From Phaeobacter sp. J2-8 (GTDB taxonomy: Bacteria; Pseudomonadota; Alphaproteobacteria; Rhodobacterales; Rhodobacteraceae): a stretch of DNA of 64,000 nt. The notes under the pieces were generated by a model. That model worked only from the letters and a program-made list of their open reading frames with translations, made no database searches and had not been told where the DNA came from. This document shows positions 53,279 through 62,762 of the stretch, piece after piece. The position numbers and the translations under genes are program-made. Within the stretch, counting starts at the first letter, position 1, and the number at the start of each line of letters is the position of its first letter. The stretch covers positions 664,501-728,500 of the forward strand of contig NZ_JALIEC010000001.1 in assembly GCF_022867865.1 (NCBI RefSeq), read 5' to 3'.

Positions 53279-53707
53279 TCAGACCGGTTTGCGCCGCAAT
53301 CGGATCACCACGTCGACGCTGGCAATTTCTGCCCCCTCCGGCGCATCCGGCAAAGAGACGATTTTCAACTGATCGGCCGGGGCATCGGTCAGGTGGCCTT
53401 CGTCTTCCCAGTAAAAATGCGGGTGGTCATGGGTGTTGGTGTCGAAATAGCTTTTCTGGCCATCCACTGTAACCTCTTGCATCAGGCCCGCGTCACAAAA
53501 CGCCCGCAGGGTGTTGTAGACCGTGGCCAGAGAAACGCTTTCGCAGGCGTCCTGAACTTTTGCAAACAGGCTTTCGGCGGTGACATGGCGGTTGCGGCCG
53601 TCGCCGACCAGCAAGGACGCCAGGGTGAGGCGCTGTCGGGTCGGGCGCAGCCCTGCGCCGGACAACCACACCGCGCCGCGGTCGATCGCTGGGGATGTCA
53701 TATTCAT
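53279..53707 (-). CDS. irr: Fur-family iron response regulator Irr
   Basis: The product is 142 residues from ATG at 53707; ATG at 53701 is an alternative. It has the Fur-type winged helix (GLRPTRQRLTLASLLVGDGRNRHVTAESLF, SVSLATVYNTLRAFCDAGLMQEV) and a dimerisation domain with HDHPHFYWEDEGHLTD. In place of the CxxC zinc sites of Fur it has the HxH-type pattern of rhodobacterial Irr. It responds to haem/iron status. Linkage to fabA, as here, is common in Rhodobacteraceae. It is divergent from fabA with 182 bases between. Confidence 0.88.
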   Translation of the reverse strand: MNMTSPAIDRGAVWLSGAGLRPTRQRLTLASLLVGDGRNRHVTAESLFAKVQDACESVSLATVYNTLRAFCDAGLMQEVTVDGQKSYFDTNTHDHPHFYWEDEGHLTDAPADQLKIVSLPDAPEGAEIASVDVVIRLRRKPV

Positions 53708-53889
53708 GCCTCGCACTCCTCGCCTTGGAACAATATAGAGCGTCTTTTGGTGGCTTTTCAATGCGGCGCATGTGGCAATAATGGCCGTTTGTGGCAACAA
53801 TCTCATCATTCCCGGCGCTCTTGCATGGGTTGGCATGCGGGTGTTAGACCGGATCAGATAGATTTGTGTGATCCAAGGAAGGTGCCTGA

Positions 53890-54400
53890 ATGGCCGAATA
53901 CCCCACCAGTTTCGACAGAGATGCGCTTCTGAAATGTGCCAGAGGCGAGCTTTTTGGTCCGGGCAATGCGCAATTGCCGGAACCGCCGATGCTGATGATG
54001 GATCGGATCACCGATATTTCGGGTGACGGCGGCGAAAATGGCAAGGGCCATGTGGTGGCGGAATTCGACATCAAGCCCGACCTGTGGTTCTTTGACTGCC
54101 ACTTTCCCGGCAACCCGATCATGCCCGGCTGTTTGGGTCTTGATGGCCTGTGGCAGTTGACCGGTTTCAACCTCGGCTGGCGCGGTTGGCAGGGGCGCGG
54201 TTATGCGCTGGGCGTGGGCGAGGTCAAGCTGACCGGCATGGTGCGCCCGGACCGCAAGATGTTGACCTATCGGATCAATTTCACCAAGGCGATTTCAAAC
54301 CCGGCGTCTGACAATGGGCGTTGCGGACGGCATCGTCGAGGCGGACGGCGAGGTGATCTATCAGGTCAAGGATATGAAAGTCGCGCTGAGCGAAAGCTGA
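53890..54400 (+). pseudogene. fabA: 3-hydroxydecanoyl-ACP dehydratase/isomerase FabA, frameshifted in this sequence
   Basis: The first 140 residues match Fab[24 protein letters not shown] and [34 protein letters not shown], with catalytic His in CHFPGNP and Asp in GLDGLWQ. After NFTKAIS (about 54297) the expected ending ([33 protein letters not shown]) is in the next frame and stops at 54400. One extra A in TCAAACCC explains it. FabA introduces the double bond of unsaturated fatty acids and should be essential, so an assembly error is likelier than real loss. Repaired length is 169 residues. Confidence 0.92.
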
Positions 54401-54423
54401 TTGCGCGCGTACCAGCGGATGTG

Positions 54424-54455
54424 AAAAGAGGCCCGATTGCGGGCCTCTTTTTTTT
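54424..54455. terminator. terminator after fabA
   Basis: AAAAGAGGCCCG-ATTG-CGGGCCTCTTTT is a strong hairpin followed by a T-run. It ends fabA and may also serve the convergent gene at 54481. Confidence 0.9.
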
Positions 54456-54480
54456 GTTTTGGTGATGCGTTGCGGTGCGC

Positions 54481-55898
54481 TCAGCAGCCCCGCGCCTCAA
54501 AATCGGCTTTGGTGCTGTAGACAGCTTTGGGCAGGTAGGCGCCCATGGTGTCGACCTCCAACCCCGGGCCGGGAATGTTTTGGACCGCAGCCGAAAACGC
54601 CGGGTTGGGCGCCATGTTGCGCAGCAGCAGCGCCGTAATGTTGGTATGTCCGGCCCCGTCGCCTGCATCGCCCCAGTCAAGCCAGCTTACGCCACATTCC
54701 GCCGTCGCATTTTCCGGGCGGTTCGCGGATTTGCTGATGACAATTGTATAGGCGCGATCATCGTCCAGCGTGACCTCGCTGTCATAGATGCAATCGGAAA
54801 ACCGTGTCGTGACAAGGCTTTCGTTGGTGCAAAGCGACCAATAACGCAGATCATAATTGTCGGGTTGGCCCATATCGGCCCCGGACGCGGGGTGCGGGGC
54901 ATTTTCGCCTCAAGCACGACAACATCGCCGAAATCTTCGTTCAACGAAATCGCGACATATTGATTGTCGAGGTTGGCATAAAAGCCGGAGGTCTTGGGGA
55001 TGAACCCAACCCGCGCCGCTGTTTCCATGACCTGTTGCAACTTGGGTGACATGAACGCCATCAGGTTGATGCGCGGATCCCAGAAAACGTTCCAAGCCTC
55101 ATGCTTGGTGTGCAGGTAATTGTCCGCGACCTCGGGCTTTTTCAGCATGTTGTCAAAATCGTCCTGCGCCAAAGCGGGCGAGATCAAGACACGTTCCGCG
55201 TCGTCCGGTCCGGGGCTGGCAAGCGCGTCACAGGCGGCCTGACCTTCCAGCCGGGTGCCATCGCCCATCACCAGCGCCACATTGGCAAGTCCCGCGCCGC
55301 CGGTCAGATCATCGCCGGTTTCCGGGATGTAATGACGCAGCAACAGCGGGCTGCGGTCAACCTTGTCGGTGGGGCCAAGATATACGGTATTGGGCGCGCG
55401 ATCTTGTGGGGCTTCGCCCTGGACCACGCGCAGGGTATAGGCCATCGCATCGCCGTAAGCCCCGCTCAGAAAAGGATTTTCGCTGCCATCATCGGCGGTG
55501 ATGTCGACGTCCATCACATGGTCATAGGGCGCGCCACCCTCGGTATAGCTATGCAGCGACATATACCGTGCCTGTGGGAAGTTGCCGGAAATTTCCAGAT
55601 AGGCGTCCGGCGCATCCTTGGGCATGGTAAATGCCGTCGCCCAATACACCGCGCCGCCATCGGGATAGGCGATGTTGAACGCCCCGGAATAAACCGGACC
55701 CATCCAGAAGCAATCATGTTGGCCCGGTGTTTCCTTGCCCTTAAAGACAATGGGTCGCGGTGACATGCTGACCTTTTGATCAGCAATCGGAAGATTTTCC
55801 AGCAGCGACTTGAAATCATGTTGGTACTGGTCTTCGGCTGCGGCAGGAAGTGTCACGCAGGTCAGTGCCAGGCCCAGCGGGATCGAAAGGTAACGCAT
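54481..55898 (-). pseudogene. periplasmic DUF1214/DUF1254-like protein, frameshifted
   Basis: From ATG at 55898 (signal MRYLSIPLGLALTCVTLPAAAED) the frame gives about 340 residues: SGNFPQARYMSLHSYTEGGAPYDHVMDVDI, then NLDNQYVAISLNEDFGDVVVLEAKMPRTP. It then breaks near 54880; the neighbouring frame continues as GADMGQPDNYDLRYWSLCTNESLVTT to the stop at 54481. One missing base accounts for it. The layout resembles DUF1214/DUF1254-type exported proteins of unknown function, but I hold that loosely. The gene lies in reverse between fabA and fabB, which are normally adjacent. Confidence 0.65.
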
Positions 55899-56116
55899 TT
55901 GTAGTTTTCCCTTTTGGTCGAATGGCCGCACCATGGAACAGGATGAATCGGGTGGCAACACAGACGAAGGATGCAAGGCCCGGTTCTTTGTGAAAGTTAT
56001 AAGACGGTCCTTGCATCGCCTTAACTGGCCGCAACTGCACACCAAACAGCCCACCCACCTTGCGCGTCTCCCCTCGCATGCCCTAGTAATGCCCTAACAA
56101 ACATGGGAGTGCGCGC

Positions 56117-57346
56117 ATGCGTCGTGTCGTCGTGACTGGTCTGGGGATTGTGTCCTCCATCGGCAACAATGTGGAAGAGGTTCTGGCCTCGCTCAAATCC
56201 GGGACATCCGGGATCACCGCCAATGAGGCGATGAAGGAACATGGATTCCGCAGCCAGATTGCCGGTGACCTGAAGCTGAATGTCGCGGACCATGTCGACA
56301 AACGCACGCTGCGGTTCATGGGGCCGGGGGCGGCCTATGCCTATATCGCCATGGGGCAGGCGATTGCCGATGCCGGGCTTGAGGAACGCGATGTTGTGAA
56401 CCCACGCACCGGTTTGGTGGCGGGCTCGGGTGGCCCATCGACCAGCGCGATGTTGCAGGCGCATCAGACCGTGCTGAAAACCGGCGCGACCAAGCGGATC
56501 GGGCCCTTTGCGGTGCCAAAAACCATGTGTTCGACCGTTTCGGCCAATCTGTCGACGGCGTACAAGATCAAAGGCATCAATTATTCCATCACCTCGGCCT
56601 GCTCGACCTCGCTGCATTGCATCGGCAACGCGGCGGAACAGATCATGATGGGCAAACAGGACGTGATGTTTGCCGGTGGCGGCGAAGAGCTGGACTGGAC
56701 ATTGTCCTGCCTGTTTGACGCGATGGGCGCGATGTCGTCGAAATACAACGATACGCCGGAACGCGCATCGCGGGCGTTTGATGCAGACCGCGATGGGTTT
56801 GTGATCGGCGGCGGCGGCGGGATGCTGGTTCTGGAAGAACTGGAACACGCCAAGGCGCGCGGCGCCAAGATCTACGCCGAGGTCACGGGCTATGGCGCGA
56901 CATCGGATGGCGCCGATATGGTGGCCCCCTCGGGCGAAGGCGGCGAGCGGGCGATGCGCGTCGCGCTCAGCACCTTGGAAGAGGGGCGCAAGGTTGGCTA
57001 TATCAACGCCCATGGCACATCCACGCCGGTCGGCGATGTCGGCGAAATCGAAGCGGTGCGCCGCGTCTTTGGCGATGGCAGCACGCCGCCGGTGTCTTCG
57101 ACCAAATCCATGACCGGCCACAGCCAGGGCGCCACCGGCGCACAAGAGGCGATTTATTGTCTGCTGGCCTTGGACAACGATTTCATCATCCCGTCGATCA
57201 ACGTCGAAACGCTTGATCCGGCACTGAAACCGGCAGAAATCGCCACCACGCTGGTGGAAAATGCCGGGCTGGATACAGTGATGACCAATTCCTTCGGGTT
57301 TGGCGGCACCAACGGCTCCATGCTTCTTAGCAAATATAACGGATAA
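56117..57346 (+). CDS. fabB: beta-ketoacyl-ACP synthase I
   Basis: The product is 409 residues. It has the thiolase-fold active site of KAS I: nucleophile Cys in [11 protein letters not shown], His in [11 protein letters not shown], Lys in [15 protein letters not shown], and second His in the same block. FabB elongates the unsaturated acyl chains made by FabA. The stop is six bases before the fabI start, so the two are one operon. Together with irr and fabA this is the standard rhodobacterial fatty-acid locus, here split by the reverse gene at 54481. Confidence 0.95.
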   Translation: MRRVVVTGLGIVSSIGNNVEEVLASLKSGTSGITANEAMKEHGFRSQIAGDLKLNVADHVDKRTLRFMGPGAAYAYIAMGQAIADAGLEERDVVNPRTGLVAGSGGPSTSAMLQAHQTVLKTGATKRIGPFAVPKTMCSTVSANLSTAYKIKGINYSITSACSTSLHCIGNAAEQIMMGKQDVMFAGGGEELDWTLSCLFDAMGAMSSKYNDTPERASRAFDADRDGFVIGGGGGMLVLEELEHAKARGAKIYAEVTGYGATSDGADMVAPSGEGGERAMRVALSTLEEGRKVGYINAHGTSTPVGDVGEIEAVRRVFGDGSTPPVSSTKSMTGHSQGATGAQEAIYCLLALDNDFIIPSINVETLDPALKPAEIATTLVENAGLDTVMTNSFGFGGTNGSMLLSKYNG

Positions 57347-57352
57347 ACGGAC

Positions 57353-58144
57353 ATGTCGCAGTCAATGAAGGGCAAGCGCGGGCTTGTCATGGGTGTTGCC
57401 AACGAACGCTCTATCGCCTGGGGCATTGCCAAAGCGATGGCCGAAGCTGGTGCCGAACTGGCCTTTACCTATCAGGGCGAGGCATTCGGCAAACGGGTTG
57501 AGCCGCTGGCGGCATCGGTCGGATCGGACTTTCTTGTCGATGTTGATGTGACCGACGATGCATCGCTCGATGTGGCATTCGAAAAGCTGGGGGACCGTTG
57601 GCCGACGATTGATTTCGTGGTCCACGCCATCGCCTTCAGCGACAAGAACGAATTGACCGGCCGGGTGCTGAACACCAGCCGCGACAATTTCAAGAACTCG
57701 ATGGATATCTCGGCCTATTCCTTTATCGAGGTCGCCCGCCGCGCCCATCCGATGATGGTTGAAAATGGCGGCACGCTTTTGACGCTGACCTATATGGGAT
57801 CGAATCGCGTCACGCCGAATTACAATGTCATGGGCATCGCCAAGGCCGCGCTTGAGGCTGCGGTGCGCTATCTTGCCAATGATCTTGGCCCCGAGGGCAT
57901 TCGCGTCAACGCCATTTCCCCCGGTCCGATGAAAACCCTGGCCGGTGCGGCCATTGGTGGTGCGCGCAAGACCTATAAGCACACGGATCAAAACGCGCCG
58001 CTGCGCGCCAATGCCACGCTAGAGGCCGTGGGCGGCACTGCGGTATACCTCGCGTCGGATGCCGGCGCCTGTACCACGGGTGAAATTATTCGGGTCGATG
58101 GGGGCTTTCACGTCTTGGGAATGCCGCAGGCAGACAACCTTTAG
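57353..58144 (+). CDS. fabI: enoyl-ACP reductase FabI
   Basis: The product is 263 residues. It is a short-chain dehydrogenase fold of the FabI branch: KGKRGLVMGVANERSIAWGIAKAMAEAGAEL (NADH site), TYMGSNRVTPNYNVMGIAKAALEA with Tyr and Lys spaced Y-x6-K, then GPMKTLAGAAIGGARK. It performs the last reduction of each elongation cycle and is the triclosan target in many bacteria. It follows fabB directly. Confidence 0.95.
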   Translation: MSQSMKGKRGLVMGVANERSIAWGIAKAMAEAGAELAFTYQGEAFGKRVEPLAASVGSDFLVDVDVTDDASLDVAFEKLGDRWPTIDFVVHAIAFSDKNELTGRVLNTSRDNFKNSMDISAYSFIEVARRAHPMMVENGGTLLTLTYMGSNRVTPNYNVMGIAKAALEAAVRYLANDLGPEGIRVNAISPGPMKTLAGAAIGGARKTYKHTDQNAPLRANATLEAVGGTAVYLASDAGACTTGEIIRVDGGFHVLGMPQADNL

Positions 58145-58201
58145 GGGAACGCCGCAGTTCTGGCTCATTTCCGCCCTTCTCCCGTCAAGGAGGGTAGGCA
58201 T

Positions 58202-58915
58202 ATGTTAACCATGACACCTGACCAAGCTCTTAAAGCCGCTATGATCGGCGATAAATCCCGGATGCGGGGGAAACTTGCATCGGCTGGGCGAACCCCAAAG
58301 TCTCGACTGTTCCGCTGGAGCGTCAAGATCCTGTCTGTCGCCCTGGTGCTGACGGTGTCGCGTGGCATGCTACGCGCACCTGAGGTTCAGGTGATGCTGG
58401 CAGGGGCTGGCGACACGCTTACCCAAGTGGTCCAGGACGACACGATTGCCAGCGCGCATATTGCCGCCACCGATTTTCAGGTCGCGGCCAGCGCATTTGT
58501 CGCAGGACTGGCCCGACCGGCGCTGGCTGTGATCTCACACGACACAGCTGACGTTCCCGACGCACGGACCGAACGGCGCAGGCATCGGCCCAGCACACCA
58601 ATTGAATTGAGCCATATCGAAACCGTATCGGCCAGTCGCGTCCTCAGTGGCCCGGTCGAAGCCGTTTATGCCGGAAATGCGCTGCAATTGGCCGGAATGC
58701 CGGTGGTGATCGACGCTCTTGTCTGTCCCGCCCTCCAAAGCGAACGCGGACAATTGGCCCGGGTCGGGCTGGAAAGTTTCACCCATGCGCAGACATTGAA
58801 TTGCAACGTGACCGGACAGGCCGGTGCCCAGGCCGTGACCGCCAATTGCTGGACCAACGATGGTCAGGATCTGGCGACCCAGATGCGCGCCACCCAGCTG
58901 TGCAACGCCAATTGA
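58202..58915 (+). CDS. hypothetical protein with one membrane anchor
   Basis: The product is 237 residues. A basic N-terminal 40 residues and a single hydrophobic segment (FRWSVKILSVALVLTVSRGM, about 38-57) suggest a membrane anchor with the rest outside the cytoplasm. The C-terminus has three Cys (ALVCPALQ, TLNCNVTGQ, NCWTNDGQ, plus LCNAN) that could form disulfides. No domain recognised. GGAGGG lies eight bases before ATG 58202. Confidence 0.6.
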   Translation: MLTMTPDQALKAAMIGDKSRMRGKLASAGRTPKSRLFRWSVKILSVALVLTVSRGMLRAPEVQVMLAGAGDTLTQVVQDDTIASAHIAATDFQVAASAFVAGLARPALAVISHDTADVPDARTERRRHRPSTPIELSHIETVSASRVLSGPVEAVYAGNALQLAGMPVVIDALVCPALQSERGQLARVGLESFTHAQTLNCNVTGQAGAQAVTANCWTNDGQDLATQMRATQLCNAN

Positions 58916-59098
58916 CTTCATGCGCGCCGCAATAACGGCGTGCTGACATCGGGACAACCCCGGCCCACACCATTGGATTTCTGTCGCCTTGCAATTCGCC
59001 CCAGCTTCTGAAATGCACAGGCAAATGGGCTGACCGCCCACTGGGTGGATCAGACGCGGGCCAAAAGAGAGGCCCGCCGCGCGACAGGGGAATTTCGT
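58916..59098. other. intergenic region before the biotin transporter
   Basis: No coding evidence. The bioMNY promoter should lie here. I could not identify a certain BioR site by eye. Confidence 0.3.
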
Positions 59099-59848
59099 TT
59101 GAACGACGCTTCGGTCCCAGTTCGGACCAGCAGTCAGCTGGTTTTGTCGGGGGTGGATTTTGCCCATGACACTCGTTTGGTTTTTTCTGCTCTGACGCTG
59201 GATATTTCGGTCACGCGACTTGGGGTCGTCGGGCGCAATGGATCGGGGAAAACGACGCTGGCGCGGTTGCTTGCCGGTCTTGTGGCCCCTACGGCGGGCG
59301 AGCTGCGGTTGAATGGCGTCGATGTGGCGCGGGACCGGCGTGCGGCCCTGTCAGAGGTCGGCATCCTGTTCCAGAACCCGGATCACCAGATCATTTTCCC
59401 AACCGTGCTGGAAGAACTGGCCTTTGGTCTGATCCAGCAGGGCCAAAAGAAAGCAGCAGCCGAAGACGCCGCGCGCGACGTATTGGCCCGTTTCAACAAG
59501 ACCCATTGGCAAGAGGCCTATATCAATACGCTCAGCCATGGCCAAAAGCATCTGGTCTGTTTGATGGCCATTGTTGCGATGGCCCCGCGCTTGCTCATTC
59601 TTGACGAACCCTTTGCCGGTCTCGACATGGTCACCCGGGCACAGCTGACCCGGTATCTGGATCATTACACTGGCAATCTGATCCATATCACACATGACCC
59701 GGCGGATTTGGCCGGATATCACAGCGCGCTGTGGCTGGATCGCGGCGCATTGCGCCAAATCGGCCCGGCGGAAGAGGTTGTGCCCGCCTATGTGGCGCGC
59801 ATGACAGAATTGGGGGCCGCAGATGATATCGCTGACCTCCCCGGTTAA
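59099..59848 (+). CDS. bioM: biotin ECF transporter ATPase BioM
   Basis: The product is 249 residues if TTG at 59099 (behind CAGGGGAATT) is the start; a GTG at 59045 is the longest option. Walker A is GRNGSGKTT, a Q-loop lies in GILFQNPDHQIIFPTVLEELAFG (the ECF-type block), signature is LSHGQKHLV (SHGQ rather than SGGQ), and Walker B is LLILDEPFAGLD. It drives vitamin uptake with BioN and BioY. The end overlaps bioN by 26 bases. Confidence 0.92.
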   Translation: MNDASVPVRTSSQLVLSGVDFAHDTRLVFSALTLDISVTRLGVVGRNGSGKTTLARLLAGLVAPTAGELRLNGVDVARDRRAALSEVGILFQNPDHQIIFPTVLEELAFGLIQQGQKKAAAEDAARDVLARFNKTHWQEAYINTLSHGQKHLVCLMAIVAMAPRLLILDEPFAGLDMVTRAQLTRYLDHYTGNLIHITHDPADLAGYHSALWLDRGALRQIGPAEEVVPAYVARMTELGAADDIADLPG

Positions 59849-60437
59849 AACCCGCGCCCATGGTTGGCCAGCCGCGGCCAAGCTGGCGGCGCTGTGCCTT
59901 GCGACGCTGGGGTTGTTTTTCATCCAGAACCTCTGGGCGCATCTGGCCATCCTTGTCTCGGTATTGGCGCTGTATGCGGCGCCCGGATGGCAGTTCCTGC
60001 GCGGTGGGCTTGCGAAACTCTGGATGCTTTGGCCCTTTGTGCTGATCGTCGCGCTGTTTCACCTGATTGACGGCAGTGTGATACCGGGCCTGGTGATCCT
60101 GTTGCGGTTGGTCTCGGCGGTGGCGCTTGCCAATCTGGTGACGATGACCACCCGGCTGTCGGACATGATTTCCGTGGTGCACTGGCTTGCCGCACCGTTA
60201 CGCCGTTTCGGCATTGCCAGCCGCCCGTTGGAAATCGCCATTGCCCTTGTGATCCGCATGACCCCGGTGCTGCTGGCCAAGGGCCGCGCGCTGGGCGACG
60301 CTTGGCGCGCGCGTTCACCCCGGCGCGCCAATTGGCGGATTATCCTGCCTTTCACCCTGCTCGCGCTTGACGATGCTGATCAAATCTCTGATGCGTTGCG
60401 CGCGCGCGGAGGCCTGCTTTCTACAGAGGATACCTGA
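59823..60437 (+). CDS. bioN: biotin ECF transporter transmembrane subunit BioN
   Basis: The product is 204 residues with four to five membrane helices. The coupling region of EcfT proteins is present (WLAAPLRRFGIASRPLEIAIALVIRMTPVLLAKGRALGDAWRARSPRR), including the ARS/ARG-type motifs that contact the ATPase. It links the ATPase to the substrate-binding BioY. It is short, as BioN is in the dedicated biotin system of alphaproteobacteria. Confidence 0.9.
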   Translation: MISLTSPVKTRAHGWPAAAKLAALCLATLGLFFIQNLWAHLAILVSVLALYAAPGWQFLRGGLAKLWMLWPFVLIVALFHLIDGSVIPGLVILLRLVSAVALANLVTMTTRLSDMISVVHWLAAPLRRFGIASRPLEIAIALVIRMTPVLLAKGRALGDAWRARSPRRANWRIILPFTLLALDDADQISDALRARGGLLSTEDT

Positions 60438-60438
60438 G

Positions 60439-60987
60439 ATGGAAAAGAATGTCGTATTGATAGCCCTGTTTGCTGCATTGATTGCGGTGCTGGGGCTGAT
60501 CCCGAAAATCACCCTGGGGTTCGGTGTGCCAATCACCGCGCAAAGCCTGGGTGTCATGTTGTGCGGCACCGTATTGGGCGCGCGGCGCGGCACTTTGGCT
60601 GTGCTGCTGTTTCTGGTCCTCGTGGCCATTGGCCTGCCGCTATTGTCCGGTGGGCGCGGCGGCCTTGGTGTCTTTGTGTCGCCCTCTGCCGGGTTCCTGG
60701 TGGGCTGGCCATTTGCGGCCTTCGTCACCGGGTTGATCGTCGAGAAATGGCGCAATGCGCCGCTGACACTGGTCGCGGGCCTGGCATCCGTGATCGGGGG
60801 CATCGTGGTGATGTATGCCTTTGGCATCGCCGGTTTGGCTTATGCGCTGGACAAAACCATGTTGGAGGCGACTGCGCTGGTCACCGCATTTATTCCCGGT
60901 GATGCGCTGAAAGCGGCGATTGCCGGCATGCTGACGGCCGCCCTGGCCAAGGCACGCCCCGCCAGCGTCCTGTCACGCGCGGCTTGA
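60439..60987 (+). CDS. bioY: biotin-specific S component BioY
   Basis: The product is 182 residues from ATG at 60439, one base after bioN ends, with AGAGGA upstream. It has six hydrophobic helices and the BioY blocks PKITLGFGVPITAQSLGVMLCGTVLGARRGTLAVLLFLVLVAIGLPLLSGGRGG and SPSAGFLVGWPFAAFVTG. It binds biotin and is energised by BioMN. Uptake suggests that the host takes biotin from its surroundings at least in part. Confidence 0.95.
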   Translation: MEKNVVLIALFAALIAVLGLIPKITLGFGVPITAQSLGVMLCGTVLGARRGTLAVLLFLVLVAIGLPLLSGGRGGLGVFVSPSAGFLVGWPFAAFVTGLIVEKWRNAPLTLVAGLASVIGGIVVMYAFGIAGLAYALDKTMLEATALVTAFIPGDALKAAIAGMLTAALAKARPASVLSRAA

Positions 60988-60992
60988 GCGTC

Positions 60993-61550
60993 ATGATGAC
61001 CACTGCACATGTCACAGCCGAAGATTGCGACGCGGCGCTGGATCATATCCGCGCGGCGCCCAAGGATAACGCGGCCATTGATCACCTGTGTTTTCGCCCC
61101 GAAAGCGGCCTGCGCGACTATCCGGAACACCTAGACATGACCGTTTCCGGTGGCATCAAGGGCGAGCGTTGGCTGACAAATCCCTGGCTGAAACTGCCGG
61201 ATGGGGCCCCCGATCCCCGTATTCAGGTGTCGATCCTGTCGAAACGGGTGCTGGATCTGTGTTGGCGCGATCGTGCTGGCACCCCGCATCCCGGCGATCC
61301 GATCATTGTCGATATGGATCTCAGCCATGAAAACCTGCCGGTTGGCACGCGATTGGCGGTTGGCACCGCTGTGCTGGAAGTGTCGGACAAACGCAATTCC
61401 GGCTGCACCAAATGGCAGGCCTGGTATGGGGATGCCAGCCTGCGCTGGATCAATCGCGGCCCCCATCGTGACCTGCGTTTGCGCGGCGTCCTCTGCCGAA
61501 TTGTTCAGGATGGCCGGGTGTCGGTCGGGGATCGTCTGATCAAACTCTGA
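60993..61550 (+). CDS. MOSC-domain protein
   Basis: The product is 185 residues from ATG at 60993 (a second ATG follows at once). It is like MOSC proteins: GIKGERWLTNPW, RVLDLCWRDRAGTPHPGDPIIVDMDLSHENLPVGTRLAVGTAVLEVSDKRNSGCTKW and VGDRLIKL. The conserved Cys is in NSGCTKW. MOSC domains handle sulfur for molybdenum-cofactor enzymes or act as small reductases; the substrate here is unknown. It is five bases after bioY on the same strand and may be co-transcribed. Confidence 0.85.
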   Translation: MMTTAHVTAEDCDAALDHIRAAPKDNAAIDHLCFRPESGLRDYPEHLDMTVSGGIKGERWLTNPWLKLPDGAPDPRIQVSILSKRVLDLCWRDRAGTPHPGDPIIVDMDLSHENLPVGTRLAVGTAVLEVSDKRNSGCTKWQAWYGDASLRWINRGPHRDLRLRGVLCRIVQDGRVSVGDRLIKL

Positions 61551-61582
61551 CCGGTTTCGCGGTCCGTTTCGCACTCTGGAAT

Positions 61583-61640
61583 TTCATCTGACCAAAAATA
61601 TCCCGGGGGGGTGGCCAAAGGCCACGGGGGCTGGCCCCCA
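61583..61640. repeat. dispersed GC-rich hairpin repeat, copy 3
   Basis: TCATCTGACCAAAAATATCC leads into CGGGGGGG, then GTGGCC-AAA-GGCCAC and GGGGGCTGGCCCCC hairpins. It shares its first 30 bases with the inverted copy at 25190-25215. Confidence 0.65.
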
Positions 61641-61661
61641 AAAGGCGCGGCGGATCATGGA

Positions 61662-62762
61662 TCACAGTCGCCGCGCCAAGAGCGCCGTGCCCAATCCGCC
61701 CGCTGCGGCAATTGCCGCCAATCCGGACCCCGGTGTGCGACAAAGCTGGTGGTAAAGCCGAACGGCAAGCACCGCACCAGAGGCCCCCACCGGATGCCCC
61801 CGCGCCAATGCGCCACCATATTGGTTCACAATCTCGACCGGCAGGCCCGCGCCGGTTTGACAGGCGATGGCCTGCACGGCAAAGGCCTCCATGATTTCGG
61901 CGCTCACCAGGGTCGTCGCCTGATCCAAAACCGCTCCAATGGCCGCAACCGGCGCCAGCCCGGGCAAGTCCGGCGTCCCGCCCAGCGTCCGTCCCGCCAG
62001 CAATTCGACCGCGGGACACATCAGCGCCGCTGCGACGGCCTCGCTCACCACCAGAACAAATCCCGCACCGTCGGCGGCCACCGCCATATTTGCGGCTGTG
62101 ATACTGCCATGTACCACCGGCGCGCGGGCGCATAATCGCCCGGTCAAGGCGCGGGTAAAGCTGTCCTGCGTCAGCCCGGCCAAGGGCACAATCTCCGCCT
62201 GATGAAATTCCGGTGGGCAGGCGCGTGCCTTGGCATGGCTCTCGACGGCCCAGGCATCCTGCGCCGCGCGGCTGATGTTCAACTGTTTTGCCAAATCCTC
62301 TGCCGCCGTCGCCATATCCGGGTCGCGCTCGGGCCAGGGGGTAAAGGCCGCTTGATCATAGGGTTCCGGCGCGCGTCCATCGGCAAAACTGCGGAGCCGC
62401 AGCGGGCGGCGGGAATAGCTCTCGACCCCGCAGGCCAGCACGATGTCATGTTGCCCGGACCGCACCATTATATGGGCCAGCAAAACCGCATCAAGACCAC
62501 CGACGCATTGGCGATCAATGCTCAGTCCCGCCACATGTTCCGGCAACCCAGCCGCCAGGGCGACAACCCGCGCAGGATTGCCGCCGCCCCCCAGCGCATT
62601 GGAGACTATGATTTCTTCCACCCGATCCGGGCCAATCCCGGCATCTGCCAGCACCTGCGCAATCACCGGCGTCGCAAGCTCATGCAGCGCCAGAGCATGC
62701 AGCGCGCCGCCCCGGGGCGCGATCGGGCTGCGCCGTGCCGCGATCATATAGCTGCGCCGCAT
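61662..62762 (-). CDS. thiolase-family protein lacking the C-terminal cysteine
   Basis: The product is 366 residues from ATG at 62762, overlapping the upstream ligase stop (TGATG). Nucleophile Cys86 (DRQCVGGLDAV) and the active His (GALARGHPVGASGA) are present. At the place of the second catalytic Cys (normally C-x-G-G-G near the end) it has AAAGGLGTALL. The protein is shorter than usual thiolases (about 390). It could still do C-C bond cleavage poorly, or act as a KAS-like or non-decarboxylating condensing enzyme. It forms an operon with the AMP ligase at 62762. Confidence 0.82.
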   Translation of the reverse strand: MRRSYMIAARRSPIAPRGGALHALALHELATPVIAQVLADAGIGPDRVEEIIVSNALGGGGNPARVVALAAGLPEHVAGLSIDRQCVGGLDAVLLAHIMVRSGQHDIVLACGVESYSRRPLRLRSFADGRAPEPYDQAAFTPWPERDPDMATAAEDLAKQLNISRAAQDAWAVESHAKARACPPEFHQAEIVPLAGLTQDSFTRALTGRLCARAPVVHGSITAANMAVAADGAGFVLVVSEAVAAALMCPAVELLAGRTLGGTPDLPGLAPVAAIGAVLDQATTLVSAEIMEAFAVQAIACQTGAGLPVEIVNQYGGALARGHPVGASGAVLAVRLYHQLCRTPGSGLAAIAAAGGLGTALLARRL

